From assembly GCA_025558095.1 (NCBI GenBank), contig JAIVFI010000033.1:248001-312000 (forward strand): 64,000 bases of DNA, written 5' to 3'. Every line of letters begins with the position of its first letter. Positions within the stretch are counted from its first letter, which is position 1. Shown here in pieces: positions 43,085 to 53,031 of this stretch. The position numbers were made by a program, and so were the translations under genes. The stretch comes from Hyaloraphidium curvatum (taxonomy: Eukaryota; Monoblepharomycota; Hyaloraphidiomycetes; Hyaloraphidiales; Hyaloraphidiaceae). Under the pieces are notes generated by a model that worked only from the letters and a program-made list of their open reading frames with translations, did no database searches and was not told the origin of the DNA.

Positions 43085-46000
43085 ATGGCGGACGACGGGT
43101 CGGAGACCGTCGCAGTCGCGCACGGAACTCCCCCGGAACCGGTGGACACCGCCGATGCGACAAATGGAGCGGACGGGGAAGGCGGACACGACGGTCCTGT
43201 TGAGGGTGCGGAGGTGGAGAATATGGAAGGCCAGGCCAATGGCCAGCTGGCTGAGGACGAGCAGAATCTCGAGTTGCTGGTGCGGAGGGGCGTCCCCGGC
43301 GCAACTGTGGAAAGTCTGACCCAGGCGCAGGGCTCCGGTTCGCTTCAGGTTTCAGTGGAGGCTCCGGGAATGATCCACTTCAGCTTGAAGGATTTCAAGC
43401 TTCGGATACGGGCAGAGTCCAAGCTTCCTCCCACCACAACAAAGACGCTACCCCCGCCCGCGCCTGCCAAGGAAAAGCGCAGGGATCCCTTCAACATCCT
43501 TCCAATGGGCCAAATGCTGCAGACTGCTGGCAACTATGTCGGCACCGCAGAGTGGAGGGTGAGCTCCGTCGGCAGACGTGCCGGACCGACTTAAACCTTC
43601 AATCCCAGCTCGCGAGGGACGACGTTCGTGCTACTCAAGTCCTGAACCGGATTGATGACATGAAGGCGCGGGATCTGTGGTCTTTCCGGCAGCTCAAGAG
43701 ACACGTCGCGCCGCCGAGGACGAAGACTCATTGGGACTTCTTGCTGGACGAGATGGTTCGTTGTTCGCTTGGCCTTCCCAACCACCTGACGCGTTTCCAC
43801 CAGCAATGGCTGAGGGAGGATTTCCGCCAGGAGCGGCGCTGGAAGATTGCTGCCGCCTTTACCGTCTCGCGCTGGATCATGGAGTGGCACAACGCGCCAG
43901 ACAAATCGGTGCTTTGCGTCAAGGTGAGGATAGCACCGCTCGCATTGCCTCGCCACCTTTTCAATCAAATTCCACAGAGGGTCGAAAGGTCCCCGGATTC
44001 CATGCTTCTCCAACCGAGCTCCCCGGCGGCAGCCGCCGTGGAACGTGTCCCATCGCCCGCACCGGATCAGCAAAAGAAGAGCCGCAAGCGGCGACGCGAC
44101 TCGGACGAGGTCATGGAGGATTCGGAGCGGAAGGCGGAAGAGGCCGACGGTGTTGCGCCGGGCGGCAGTGCCGACGTGGCCGGGACAGACAAAGGGGCCA
44201 AGGAGGCAACTGATGCCATCAACGAGGACGGGATGGCGAACGCGTCTGGCGGAGAGGAGCAGAAAGACGAGGCGACCCCTATGGATACGGATGGCCTGCC
44301 CCCGGAAGGGCGGCCGAGCGCGGAAGATCCCCCGGACGACGACGCGAACGACGCCCACACAACCAGCAGGGGCAAGACCCCAACGATCGACCGGGAGCCC
44401 ACGCGGCTGATCATCCGCTCCAATCCCGGGCTCACGCACGTGGACATTGGCATCGGATCCATCCCGGACGACATCAAGACCGTTTACGCGATCTCCAATC
44501 ACACACTCGACCAGCCTTACATCGATCCTCTCAACAACGCCAACGTGGTCCCGATGTCGAGGATGATGGGCACCAAGACCAAGTACTCGGACATCCGATG
44601 GGATCAGTACGGCCAGGATCGGGTTCTGCGGAAGCGGATGCGCACTACCCGCGGCACCGAGTGGAAGCTGGAAGCTCCCTGTGGGTTCCTCCGGGCGGCG
44701 CGCTTGTTCTGCCGTTTGACGAGTTCCTCGACAGCCCTCATTGCCGGACCTTTCTTCACGACGCGGAAAGCCCGAGACGACAAGGAGAAGCGCGGAATTC
44801 CGGAGCCCAACCAGCCTCGTCCCGTGCCCCGGGGGATACCGCAGACGGTCTGGACGCAGGAGGAGGAGGATGTGCTCCTGTCGTTTGGCAAGCTTTACCA
44901 GCACAACTGGGTTCTCATTTCGGAACTCATGGCTGCCGAGCACATGCCCAAGACCGCCTGGGATTGCTACGAAAAGTTCGTTGCTCTTGAGAGCATCGAG
45001 CAACGGGCGAGACCCAAAGTTGCCCGCGTGGACGCGAAGGATCGGCTTCTGAAGCACCAGAAAATCATTGGCTACATTCTCAAGAGGATCCGGACGCGGG
45101 ACCCGAGGCCTTCGGGTAAGTATAGCGTACCAACCCGTACTTCAGCAAGCTCACAACCAGAGAAAAGTCAACAACAACCAGGGCATTCAGAAGAAGATCA
45201 ATCTGGTTGCACACGACACGCACCAGCAGGCTCAGATCGATGCGGGCGTGGACCTCGGCAGCCGCGCCCTCACGCCTCTGGAGCTCAGCCAGGTCAAGGC
45301 CCGGCACGACCAGGAAGTGCGGATGCAGCAGGAGTCTCACCGTCAAGCACAATTTGCCGGTCGCTCTGCGGTGAGTATGCGCATCGCTGCATGACGTGAC
45401 GTCCTAAGTTTGCGGTCCAGATGGGATTCCAAGCAAGGCCAGGCTTTGTACAGATTCCCGTCCAGCAAATGCAGAGCTACGGACGGCCAATGCCGCGGCC
45501 GGGCATTGCTGTGCAAGCTGGACAGGCCGGTCTGCCTGTTCGCGTGCCCGCTTTGCAGCAGGCAGCTCTTCAAGGCCGCCTTCCGCCGGGCATCAGCCCC
45601 GAGGCTCTCAAGCAGGTCATGCTCGCTCGTGCAATGCAACAGCAGCAGCAAGCTCAGCAGGCCCAGGCGCAGGCGCAACAAGCCCAGGCCCAGCAGCAGG
45701 TGCAGCAAGCTGCGGCCCGTGGACAACCAGCTGCCGCTTCTGCCTTCCCGCTGCAACTCCAGATGCAAGGTGAGTATGCCTGTCGTTTCCTGGGTCTTCG
45801 CGCCGTGACAAAACGTGCAGCAGGAATCCAGGGCACCGATGGGAATGTGCGGCAGATGTCCGCCACGGACATCCAGGCCGCAACGGCTGCGCTCAGCGAT
45901 CCCACCCTCCGCGCCCAGCTTATGGCTCGGCAACAAGCCATTCAGGCGCAGCGTTCGGCCTTGACACCGGAGCAGCTGATGCAGCTGGCACAACTGCGGG

Positions 46001-46257
46001 CCAACAATCCCGAACTCGCACAGGTAGTGCGCCCGCAGGGGGCGCCGCAGTCTCAAGCGTTCCAGCAGCAGCGGATTCAGCTTCTTTTGCAGCAACAGCA
46101 GGCGGGGTTGCTGCAGGCCCATCAGCTCCAGGCGCTGCAGAATGCTGCCAGCTCGCAGGCGCCGGCAACGCCGCCCGTGCTCGCTCCTGCGCCCGGGGGC
46201 CAGGCCGACCAGGGCGGGGAGCAATCGACGCAGAGCCCTGCGCGGAAACGGAAATAG
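43085..46257 (+). CDS. EAF1: Eaf1/Vid21-like NuA4 scaffold (HSA and SANT domains)
   Basis: Exons 43085-43558, 43609-43755, 43804-43923, 43978-44680, 44735-45115, 45168-45370, 45421-45769 and 45821-46257 give 937 residues, similar to yeast Eaf1. An acidic N terminus precedes the HSA domain (KTHWDFLLDEMQWLREDF, RQERRWKIAAAFTVSRW), which binds actin and Arp4. A Myb/SANT domain follows (QTVWTQEEEDVLLSFGKLY, WVLISELMAAE), and then a long Gln-rich tail. This order is diagnostic of Eaf1/Vid21, the platform of the NuA4 histone acetyltransferase, corresponding to part of human p400. Four introns are in frame and stop-free (43756-43803, 43924-43977, 44681-44734, 45770-45820); they are inferred from splice signals and domain continuity. 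Confidence 0.88.
45640..45712 (+). repeat. CAG-rich glutamine tract in EAF1
   Basis: A run of CAG/CAA and GCN codons (Gln with Ala) within exon 7. It is imperfect, typical of Gln-rich transactivation or scaffold tails, and a candidate for length variation. Confidence 0.6.
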
Positions 46258-46371
46258 GGGGCGCCAGTCGATCGATGCTTGATGTAGGCGGTGAGGTCCG
46301 GACGTGGAGCACCGGAATATGAGCATGAGCGCACTGCATCGTTGTGTCCGTGACCCGGAGATAACCAGACA

Positions 46372-48054
46372 TTAATAGTAACTACTCTCTACTTCTCCAG
46401 TCCGCGCACCTGAAAGGATGCCCTTAGCAGAAGTAGCACTGGCGAGTCGTTCACCACACACCTCGTCCTGTAGCCGCTTCACCTGGGCGTGCTGTTGCTC
46501 CAGATCCTTGTTCAACCGATCGCGTTCAGACATGAGCTGGGCGCAGAGATGAGCCAACGAGTCACGATAGCAGACACTCGGGTCACCTACCCGCTTCTCC
46601 CAATCCCTGAACCTGTTCTCCTCCGACCGAACCTGCTCGGTGAACCTCTTCCTCAAAGCGACCTCGTCCTCCTTCATTTTCGATTCCAAGTCGCGCTTCA
46701 ATCTGCGAGACGCTGAGCAAAAGCCGAGGGCCAACCGATTGAGGATACCCACTTGGAAACAGGGTCGTCATCTGATCGCCCCTGTTGTGCGAGTTTCGCG
46801 GAACGGTAGTTCTCGTAGTGCACTTCCTGGGTTTGGATGATGAGGTCGTTCATATGCCGCCTGAGAACCGGCATCGTTTCAGTCCGAGCCGCGGAAACGA
46901 GCGACAGATTCCCCCACCTGATGAGCAGGTTTCGCAGCTTCTTGAAGTCGCAGTGATCCTCGTTCTCGACCTCGGCAACACCCCAGAGGTATTTTCGGCC
47001 CTTGACGGTACGCCCGTCCGGCGTTTGCACGTCCTTGTCGGAGGAAATGAGCGCAAACGGCCGCGCCCCGTTGCACTGCATGTCGATGAGCTTGCTTTCC
47101 GGATCATCCTGGTCCACGGGGCATTCGTAGGTTGCTATGCCATGGACGCGCAGCGCGTCGTTGACCTGTGGGCGCAGTGTCATCCGAGACCTCAAAAGAA
47201 GAAAAAGAAGGATGGCAAACCCACTCGTGCTTTGAAAGCCGCCAAGTCGCCACGGGTAATGGTGTCTGCCTTCGAGATGACGGGGATGAGGTTCACGCGG
47301 GTCGAGAGCTCCTTCATGACGCGGACGTCGAGGGGCTTGAGGCTAGAAACGCCAAACATGTGAACACCGGCTGCGGCAACAACGGGAGAAAGACCGACGT
47401 GTGTCCGGTGGGTTGAATGAAGTAGAGGCAGGCATGCACCCTCATGTCGTCGATATTGTTCCGCAGCGGCTGCTCCTCCGCGTCCAGGTAGCCCTGGTGC
47501 TGGTCCTCCAGGTAGTCCACGATGGGAGCCCAACAGTCCGCGTTGTTCACGTAATCTCCGAATCCAGGACAGTCAATGAGGGTCAAGCGACACGCGAAAC
47601 CCTTCTCCTCGATGTCTGCGGGGAAGCGTGTCGGCGGTGGTCCCCCGAGGCGGCAACCGCGGAACTCGCCTGCCCGCAGCACCTCAATGTCGACTGTGTG
47701 CTCGAACGGCTTCTGGAACCGCTGCGCATTGACCGCATACTCTTTCATGAGCGTCAGGAAGAGGGTATTTATGAAACTGCGGCGGGGCAGCGCGTTGTGG
47801 AGGGAGACGGGTGTCAGGGACAACCCGAGGACGGCGCGCTGCGGGCTCACGTCGTCTTCCCGGAGCCCGACTCGCCTGCGAACGCGGAGCCAAGGGCGTC
47901 AGCAACGGGATCGGCGGCGTCCAGGAGGCCGGCAGCGACACCGACCGACGACCATGAGGTTGAAGTTGGTCCCCTTCCGGTAGGCGATTTGGTGCTGCTG
48001 GTTCGGCAGGGTCGCGATACCGACGACGTCGGGCGGGAAGGCGTTCGACGCCAT
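46372..48054 (-). CDS. Septin GTPase (coiled-coil type)
   Basis: Eight exons: 48054-47946, 47875-47851, 47776-47670, 47615-47399, 47342-47225, 47165-46753, 46702-46591 and 46536-46372; 421 residues. A polybasic-region segment (QIAYRKGTNFNLMVVG) leads into the P loop GESGSGKTT, switch DCPGFGDYVNN and G4 motif SKADT. The septin unique element follows in the C-terminal half (RKYLWGVAEVENEDHCDF, LRNLLIR). The tail is a coiled coil (DLESKMKEDEVALRKRF). Septins assemble into filaments at septation or polarity sites; the coiled coil suggests a Cdc3/Cdc11/Cdc12-class subunit, which I cannot narrow further. The third intron uses a GC donor; if unspliced, an 18-residue insert remains, since the intron is in frame. 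Confidence 0.9.
47616..47669 (-). other. Probable GC-AG intron in the septin gene
   Basis: 54 nt, donor GCA G|gcgagt, acceptor ttccccgcag. It is in frame and stop-free, so retention is possible. Removal joins VLRA to DIEEKGF, giving normal septin spacing before LTLIDCPGFGD. Confidence 0.65.
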
Positions 48055-48235
48055 GGTGGCGGCGTCGAGCGGCGGCGGCGCGACGCGCGTCGGAGCCGCG
48101 AATGCTGGGAGCGGGGCGGGAAACGAAAGGACACACCGGTGTGGGGCGCGCACACGACTAGCACGACCTCAAACCTTCCCCAGCATTGCGCTCATTCCAT
48201 TTATATTGGCGACAGAGATTCCTTCCTACACTATC

Positions 48236-50265
48236 CTATCGAAACATTTTCTTCAGGTTGAGCGACTTGAGGGAGCGGCTCGTCGACGACAGGGAGGGGT
48301 CCGGTTGCGGGACCGCGCTGCTCGGCCCCGCCGGTTGCACGGTCGCTGGCGCGGCCGTAGCCGGTTTTCCCGGCGCAGGGAGTTCGCCTGTCGTCGACGG
48401 AGCAACCACCTTGCTCGAAGGGTCCGAGTTGCGCCTCTCGAAAGCGGTGTAGTCGCTGCGATCGATCGGTCATCAGCGAGATCTCCCGGCTCCGTTGCGC
48501 CGACGAACCTCGTTGGTCTCCGCTTGAGCTCTCCCTTCGCAGACGCGGACGCGGAAGGCGCCTCCGAAGACTCGGCCGACTGTTCCGTCGACGTGCTCAG
48601 GGACGAGTGGCTCCGCACCTGCGTGTCGGCGTACTGGACGCCCGAGTTGGCCGAGTTGGTTCGTTGGAGCGAAGGATCGGGCACCGATCCGGAGGCACCG
48701 CGCTTCAGAGTGTCCACATAGACCGAGCCCGAGGTCGACATCGATCCCGACGGCGCGCGCGCGAGCGTGTCCACGTACGCGGAGGCCGAGCTCGTGGCGG
48801 AGCCCGGGGTGAGCCCGTCCACGTACGACCCCGCCGGCAGCGCGCTGGGCATGCTGACCTCGGCGATGGCGCCCGAACCACCGCGTGGGAGCGTGTCTAC
48901 GATGTGGGATTGGGAGGAGGTCGCGGTGAAGTCCGGGAGGCTCTTTACGTCGTCGATCGCGACGGGCGATCCGGACGACGTCAGCCGCTTCTTGATAATG
49001 TCCCGCCACGTTTTCCGGGGCTTGCCCATCAGGAAACCGACGAGCACGACCTGATGGCGCGCATTAGCCCCACATCTGGACGCTTGTGCGCAACGCCTCC
49101 TCACCGTCATGTTGTCACAACCGATACCAATCTCGTTAGGTTCGCGCGCAATGCAGCGATCCATGAGCTGCGCCGCGACAGCGTCCAGGTCCAGCCCCTC
49201 CGCTAACCGGACCCGCACGAACTCGACGGCATCCTTGTTCGATATGCAGTCCCAGATACCTTGAAGAACAGACGATGAGCGCAAGGACGGCAAACCATGA
49301 CGGCCACTCTACCGACCGTCGCACGCCAGAATCAGGAACTCGTCGTTCTCGCTCAGCTTCCGCTCAACAACGTCCGGTTCCGGCGACACCATTTGCTCGT
49401 TTAGCGGAAGCTCAGGATGCTGCGCGAGTCTTGTCAGCGGCAGCAGGAGGGCAGAGCATGTCCACCCACCGATTTGTACTCAAAGTCTCCCAGCGCGCGG
49501 GAAACGGCGAGGTCCCCCTCCACCCGATCGTCCTCCACCACGCCGCCGGCCCGCTTGATCCTCGCCGTCTCGGACGGCAGCGTCGGCTTGTGGTCCATGG
49601 ACAGCGCCACGGCCTCACCCGCGGAGCACAGCACGGCGCGGCAATCGCCCGCGTTTCCGACGTACAGCACGTCCTCGGGGGTGATGAGGGCGACGATGGT
49701 GGTAGCCCCGGCGTCGCAGTTCCCGACCACGGGGTCTTGGCGGCGAAGTCAGCCCGGACGGCCGTGCCGGGCGCCTAAAGCCTCACCTGACCGCATCTCG
49801 TTGTCGGTAAAGTAGAAACCCTGCTTGATGGCGTTGCGGAAGTCTGCCCGCCTGAACGACGGGTCCTTTGCGATCCGCGCGTGCAGGTTCTCTGCGAGGT
49901 AGCGCGACACCTCGTCGCCGCCGTGGCCGTCGTAGACCTGCGGGGGTCAGCTGGGCCTGATTTAAGGGCGGCGGCCGTACCCCGAAGAACGAGAACTGCT
50001 TCTCGGTGACGGTCTGCAGCTCGGCCGGCAGCGGCAGCCTGAGCACCGCCGCGTGCGCGTCCTCCATGCTGTCGCGCCAGCCCTGCATCGACCCGACGCC
50101 GAACGCGAGCCGCGCGTCGGCGCCCTTCGACAGCGCCTTGGTGGTCACCGGCAGCGGCTCCGGCAGACGCGCCTGCGCCGCGGGCGGCGGCCGCATCGCG
50201 CGGCCCGGGTCGCTGCGCGCATTGGACCCGCCCGACGGCCGGTCGCGCGAGTTGTTGTTGCCCAT
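48236..50265 (-). CDS. PP2C-family Ser/Thr phosphatase (Ptc2/3-like)
   Basis: Exons 50265-49981, 49937-49787, 49735-49470, 49419-49317, 49259-49105, 49050-48509 and 48455-48236 give 573 residues. PP2C motifs in order: FGVGSMQGWRDSMEDAH, VYDGHGGDEV (metal-binding Asp), AGATTIVALIT, LYVGNAGDCRAVL, LAVSRALGDFEYKS, LILACDGIWDCIS and GCDNMTVVLVGF. These metal-dependent phosphatases counteract stress MAP kinases, Cdk1 or Rad53 in yeast. A Gly/Asn N terminus (MGNNNS) could be myristoylated at Gly2. The last ~200 residues are Ser/Thr-rich with repeated YVDTL elements and a basic end (SLKSLKKMFR) read only after the 48456-48508 intron. Confidence 0.9.
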
Positions 50266-50546
50266 CGGAAGTGGGCCGGTGCGGGGGGGACGGTTTTAGG
50301 CGGCAAGAACGTTTCGCGAGAATCGAGGGACCCCGTCGGTCGTTGCTGACCAGACCACTCTAACATTGATACGTGGAAGCAGACAGCTTGGCTCGAAGAG
50401 CAATTGGAGTTGCTACAGAAATGCTGCAACACTCTTGTTCCGGGCTCCTCGCACCCTGATGCTAGAATCCGGTGGACTTGGTTCGATCAGCGAGTACGAG
50501 CCCCACCGGTGCTACAGGTCAAGGCCGCTAGGCTCGGGTGCAGGCA

Positions 50547-52514
50547 TCAGCTCCCCACGCCGATCCCCATGTCCCGGATGCCGCCTTCCAGCATCTCCAT
50601 GAACTCCTCCGCGCCCTGAGCATCGCCCCTCCCCGCCATCACCCCCACCGTCTCCCCCTTGGCCTCCCTCCCCGGCAGAAAGCTCTCGACGGCGTCCAGC
50701 GCCTCGGCCACGTGCCTCCATCCGGCCGTCCCGGAAACCCGCAGGAACTCGATGCAGATCGCCGCGTCGGCCACGGTGCCCTTGGCCTCGCTGAGCAGCT
50801 CGGGCGACTGGAGCATCTCCCTGGCGGCCAGCACGTGGATCCACGCGGCGTAAAAGACGGCGTAGGGCTGCGCCGAGGTGTCGCTGTCGGCAAAGTGCTC
50901 CCGCCCGGAGCGAAGAAACCGCGAGATGGAGATGGCGCCGGAGCAGGCCGACACGAACGCCGGAGAAGCATACCAGGCGGGCGGCGCGGGGTTCAGGGGC
51001 TGCGGCGCGGAGGCCATCATGTGCAGTAGGTGGTGCATCCCCGCCGGGGCCACGACCGACATCATCGGCCGCCCCTGCGCGACCGCGTAGCGGATCATCC
51101 CCGCGATATCGTCCGCATCCACCATCTTGCGGATGTGCGGCGGCATGATCAGGATGCAGTCCCCGATGAGGGAAACCAGGTGCTCCCGCAGCCGCGCCGC
51201 CCTGCTCAGGCGCAGCGGCGACTGCGGGCCCGCGCAGGCGAGGTCGACCATGGCCCATCCCGCGCTCCGCGCCCATGCCTCCAGGCGGATCAGCTTGCAC
51301 ATGACCGCTAGCAGCATGGCCTGCATGCAATCCATGTCCCGGTCCTCGGGGAGCTTCGTCAGGGCCGCGAGCCTGCGGCCGCGGTCCGGGAACTCCATCC
51401 AGCCCAGCACCTCCCGCGCCGTCAGCTTGCTCGAAGGCAGGCTTGCCGCGGGGCCGTCGTGCGGCAAAGTCACGGACGCCAGCACGGCGGCGGTCACGGG
51501 GAACTCGAGGTCCGGCTCGAACTCGCCCATGGCCGACGGCATGGCGCCGACGAGGTGCGAGAAGCCGGCATCGTCCCGCATGAACTGGTACCACAGGAGA
51601 CGGAGGAGAGTCTGCCACGCGAGCCATTCGCCAGCGGTGGTTATGGGGATGGGGTCCATCGGGCCCGGGGAGGAATGTCCGGATCGGATGGCGAGGGTGG
51701 TCGCGTCGGGGGAGTGACCCGACGAGCCAGATGCGGAGCCCCAGGGGGAGCCCGATGCCGAGGAGGAAGAGGACCCGGGCGACGACGCACGCGGGTGCGG
51801 TCCCGAGCCGCCGACGACGATCCGCCGGCGGGAGTGCAGCTGCAGCCGCGCGGCCACCCTGATCAGCTCGTCGTTGAATCGTTTCGCCAGGACCGGGCTC
51901 CCGGTCTGCCTGAGCACGCCGTACACGCCGCAGAGCAGGCACTGCGCCAGCGGCAGCCCCACGCGGCGGTCAAAGTCTGCCCTGGCCGGGCCGCCGTCCG
52001 GGGGCGGCCGCGCCCAGAAGGCGCCGAGCAGGTCGGCCAGCTGGTCCCGCGCGTAGCGCTGCAGCGCGGCCCTGGCGTGCGAGTCGACTGCGTGGTGGTG
52101 CGTGAACAGCGATGCGTACCACAGCGAGGCGGCCCACACCGCGGGGTGGGTGCCCCCGGACCGGCATTCTGCCAGGAAGCCCGGCGCGTGGAACGTCCCC
52201 GGCCGCGTCGACTCGAGCGTGGCGAGGAACGTGGCGACGAGCAGGTTGGCGGCCTCGGCGGGCAGCTGCAGCGCAGCCGCCCGCGGCACGCCGCGAGGGA
52301 CGACGCCGGCCGCGGCCCACGCCTCCCCGCCCCGGCCGCGCTGCGCCTCCCGCCGGCCCTCGCGCCGCTCGTCCTTCCGATCGCCGAACCAGTCGCGGTC
52401 CCGATCGTCGGTCTCCCGCCACGGCCCCGGCCGGCGCCGGCGGTCCTCCAGAACCCGCAGCCCCCACGGCATCGGCGCACCGCCGCCCCGTTCCGTCATG
52501 CCGCCGCAGTCCAT
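50547..52514 (-). CDS. Fungal-specific transcription-factor-domain protein lacking a zinc cluster
   Basis: Single exon, 655 residues. The middle and C-terminal parts resemble the fungal transcription-factor regulatory (middle homology) region: NLLVATFLATLESTRP then FHAPGFLAEC, WAASLWYASLFTHHH, QCLLCGVYGVLRQTG, and later FVSACSGAISISRFL, with helical stretches to the end. Such domains usually follow a Zn(II)2Cys6 DNA-binding cluster. Here the N terminus is Arg/Asp/Gly-rich (DRDRDWFGDRKDE) with no CX2CX6C pattern, and I could not find such an exon in the 516 bp upstream. Either the DNA-binding exon is further away or hidden, or this is a regulator without its own cluster. The family assignment rests on pattern rather than clear identity. 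Confidence 0.6.
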   Translation of the reverse strand: MDCGGMTERGGGAPMPWGLRVLEDRRRRPGPWRETDDRDRDWFGDRKDERREGRREAQRGRGGEAWAAAGVVPRGVPRAAALQLPAEAANLLVATFLATLESTRPGTFHAPGFLAECRSGGTHPAVWAASLWYASLFTHHHAVDSHARAALQRYARDQLADLLGAFWARPPPDGGPARADFDRRVGLPLAQCLLCGVYGVLRQTGSPVLAKRFNDELIRVAARLQLHSRRRIVVGGSGPHPRASSPGSSSSSASGSPWGSASGSSGHSPDATTLAIRSGHSSPGPMDPIPITTAGEWLAWQTLLRLLWYQFMRDDAGFSHLVGAMPSAMGEFEPDLEFPVTAAVLASVTLPHDGPAASLPSSKLTAREVLGWMEFPDRGRRLAALTKLPEDRDMDCMQAMLLAVMCKLIRLEAWARSAGWAMVDLACAGPQSPLRLSRAARLREHLVSLIGDCILIMPPHIRKMVDADDIAGMIRYAVAQGRPMMSVVAPAGMHHLLHMMASAPQPLNPAPPAWYASPAFVSACSGAISISRFLRSGREHFADSDTSAQPYAVFYAAWIHVLAAREMLQSPELLSEAKGTVADAAICIEFLRVSGTAGWRHVAEALDAVESFLPGREAKGETVGVMAGRGDAQGAEEFMEMLEGGIRDMGIGVGS

Positions 52515-53031
52515 CGAAACATTTTGCCGGGTTCAATCTGTCGCAAGCGCCACGCCGATGTCGGCCTTGGCGGATTTTGTGCCCCTAGGGACCGCTCACA
52601 TCAACCCCCCCGCCACCCGCACCCCGCCCCGGCGGGCCTTGTTCTCTCACTCACTTCCGATCACACCAAGAAGCTCATCCACCTTCAGCCCGATGCAACC
52701 AGCTACTGGTCCGGAAGATTGACGGTCGGTGCATAGGCGAAATCAGTTTCGCAGCTGTGCCGCCAGCGAATTCCATCGGCCGGCGCCTCCGACACCTGGT
52801 TGCACTGCAAAACGCTCGACCGCATGATAGCAGCACCCCGAAGAGGACCACTGCCAAGGACCCGGTCCGCGATTTAAGTAACTAGTATGATTTCAGCGAG
52901 TACAAAGCTGCGCTTCCCGACCGTCGCTCCAGCGGCGCGCCGGCCCGAACACGTGTGCTCTGCCCGTGGCCGAAAATCGAATCCGTGCAACGCCATGGAG
53001 CTCCGTCCCCCTGCCCGCCGTCCGGGCCCGC
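52515..53031. other. Intergenic, TF-like gene to 14-3-3
   Basis: 517 bp. Minus-strand frames contain scattered cysteines but not a zinc cluster, so I see no exon. It is presumably the promoter of the TF-like gene plus the 14-3-3 3' UTR. Confidence 0.35.

Noticed and set aside
43591-45057. 488-codon minus-strand ORF
   Set aside because: Antisense to the HSA/SANT region of EAF1.
45343-46326. 327-codon minus-strand Leu-rich ORF
   Set aside because: Antisense of the CAG-rich tail of EAF1; Leu runs are the complement of Gln codons.
50512-51942. Second long frame on the same strand as the TF-like gene
   Set aside because: Out-of-frame shadow with Arg/Gly/Ala bias; the 655-codon frame has the balanced composition.
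51459-52736. 425-codon plus-strand ORF
   Set aside because: Antisense shadow of the TF-like gene, Arg/Pro/Gly-rich.
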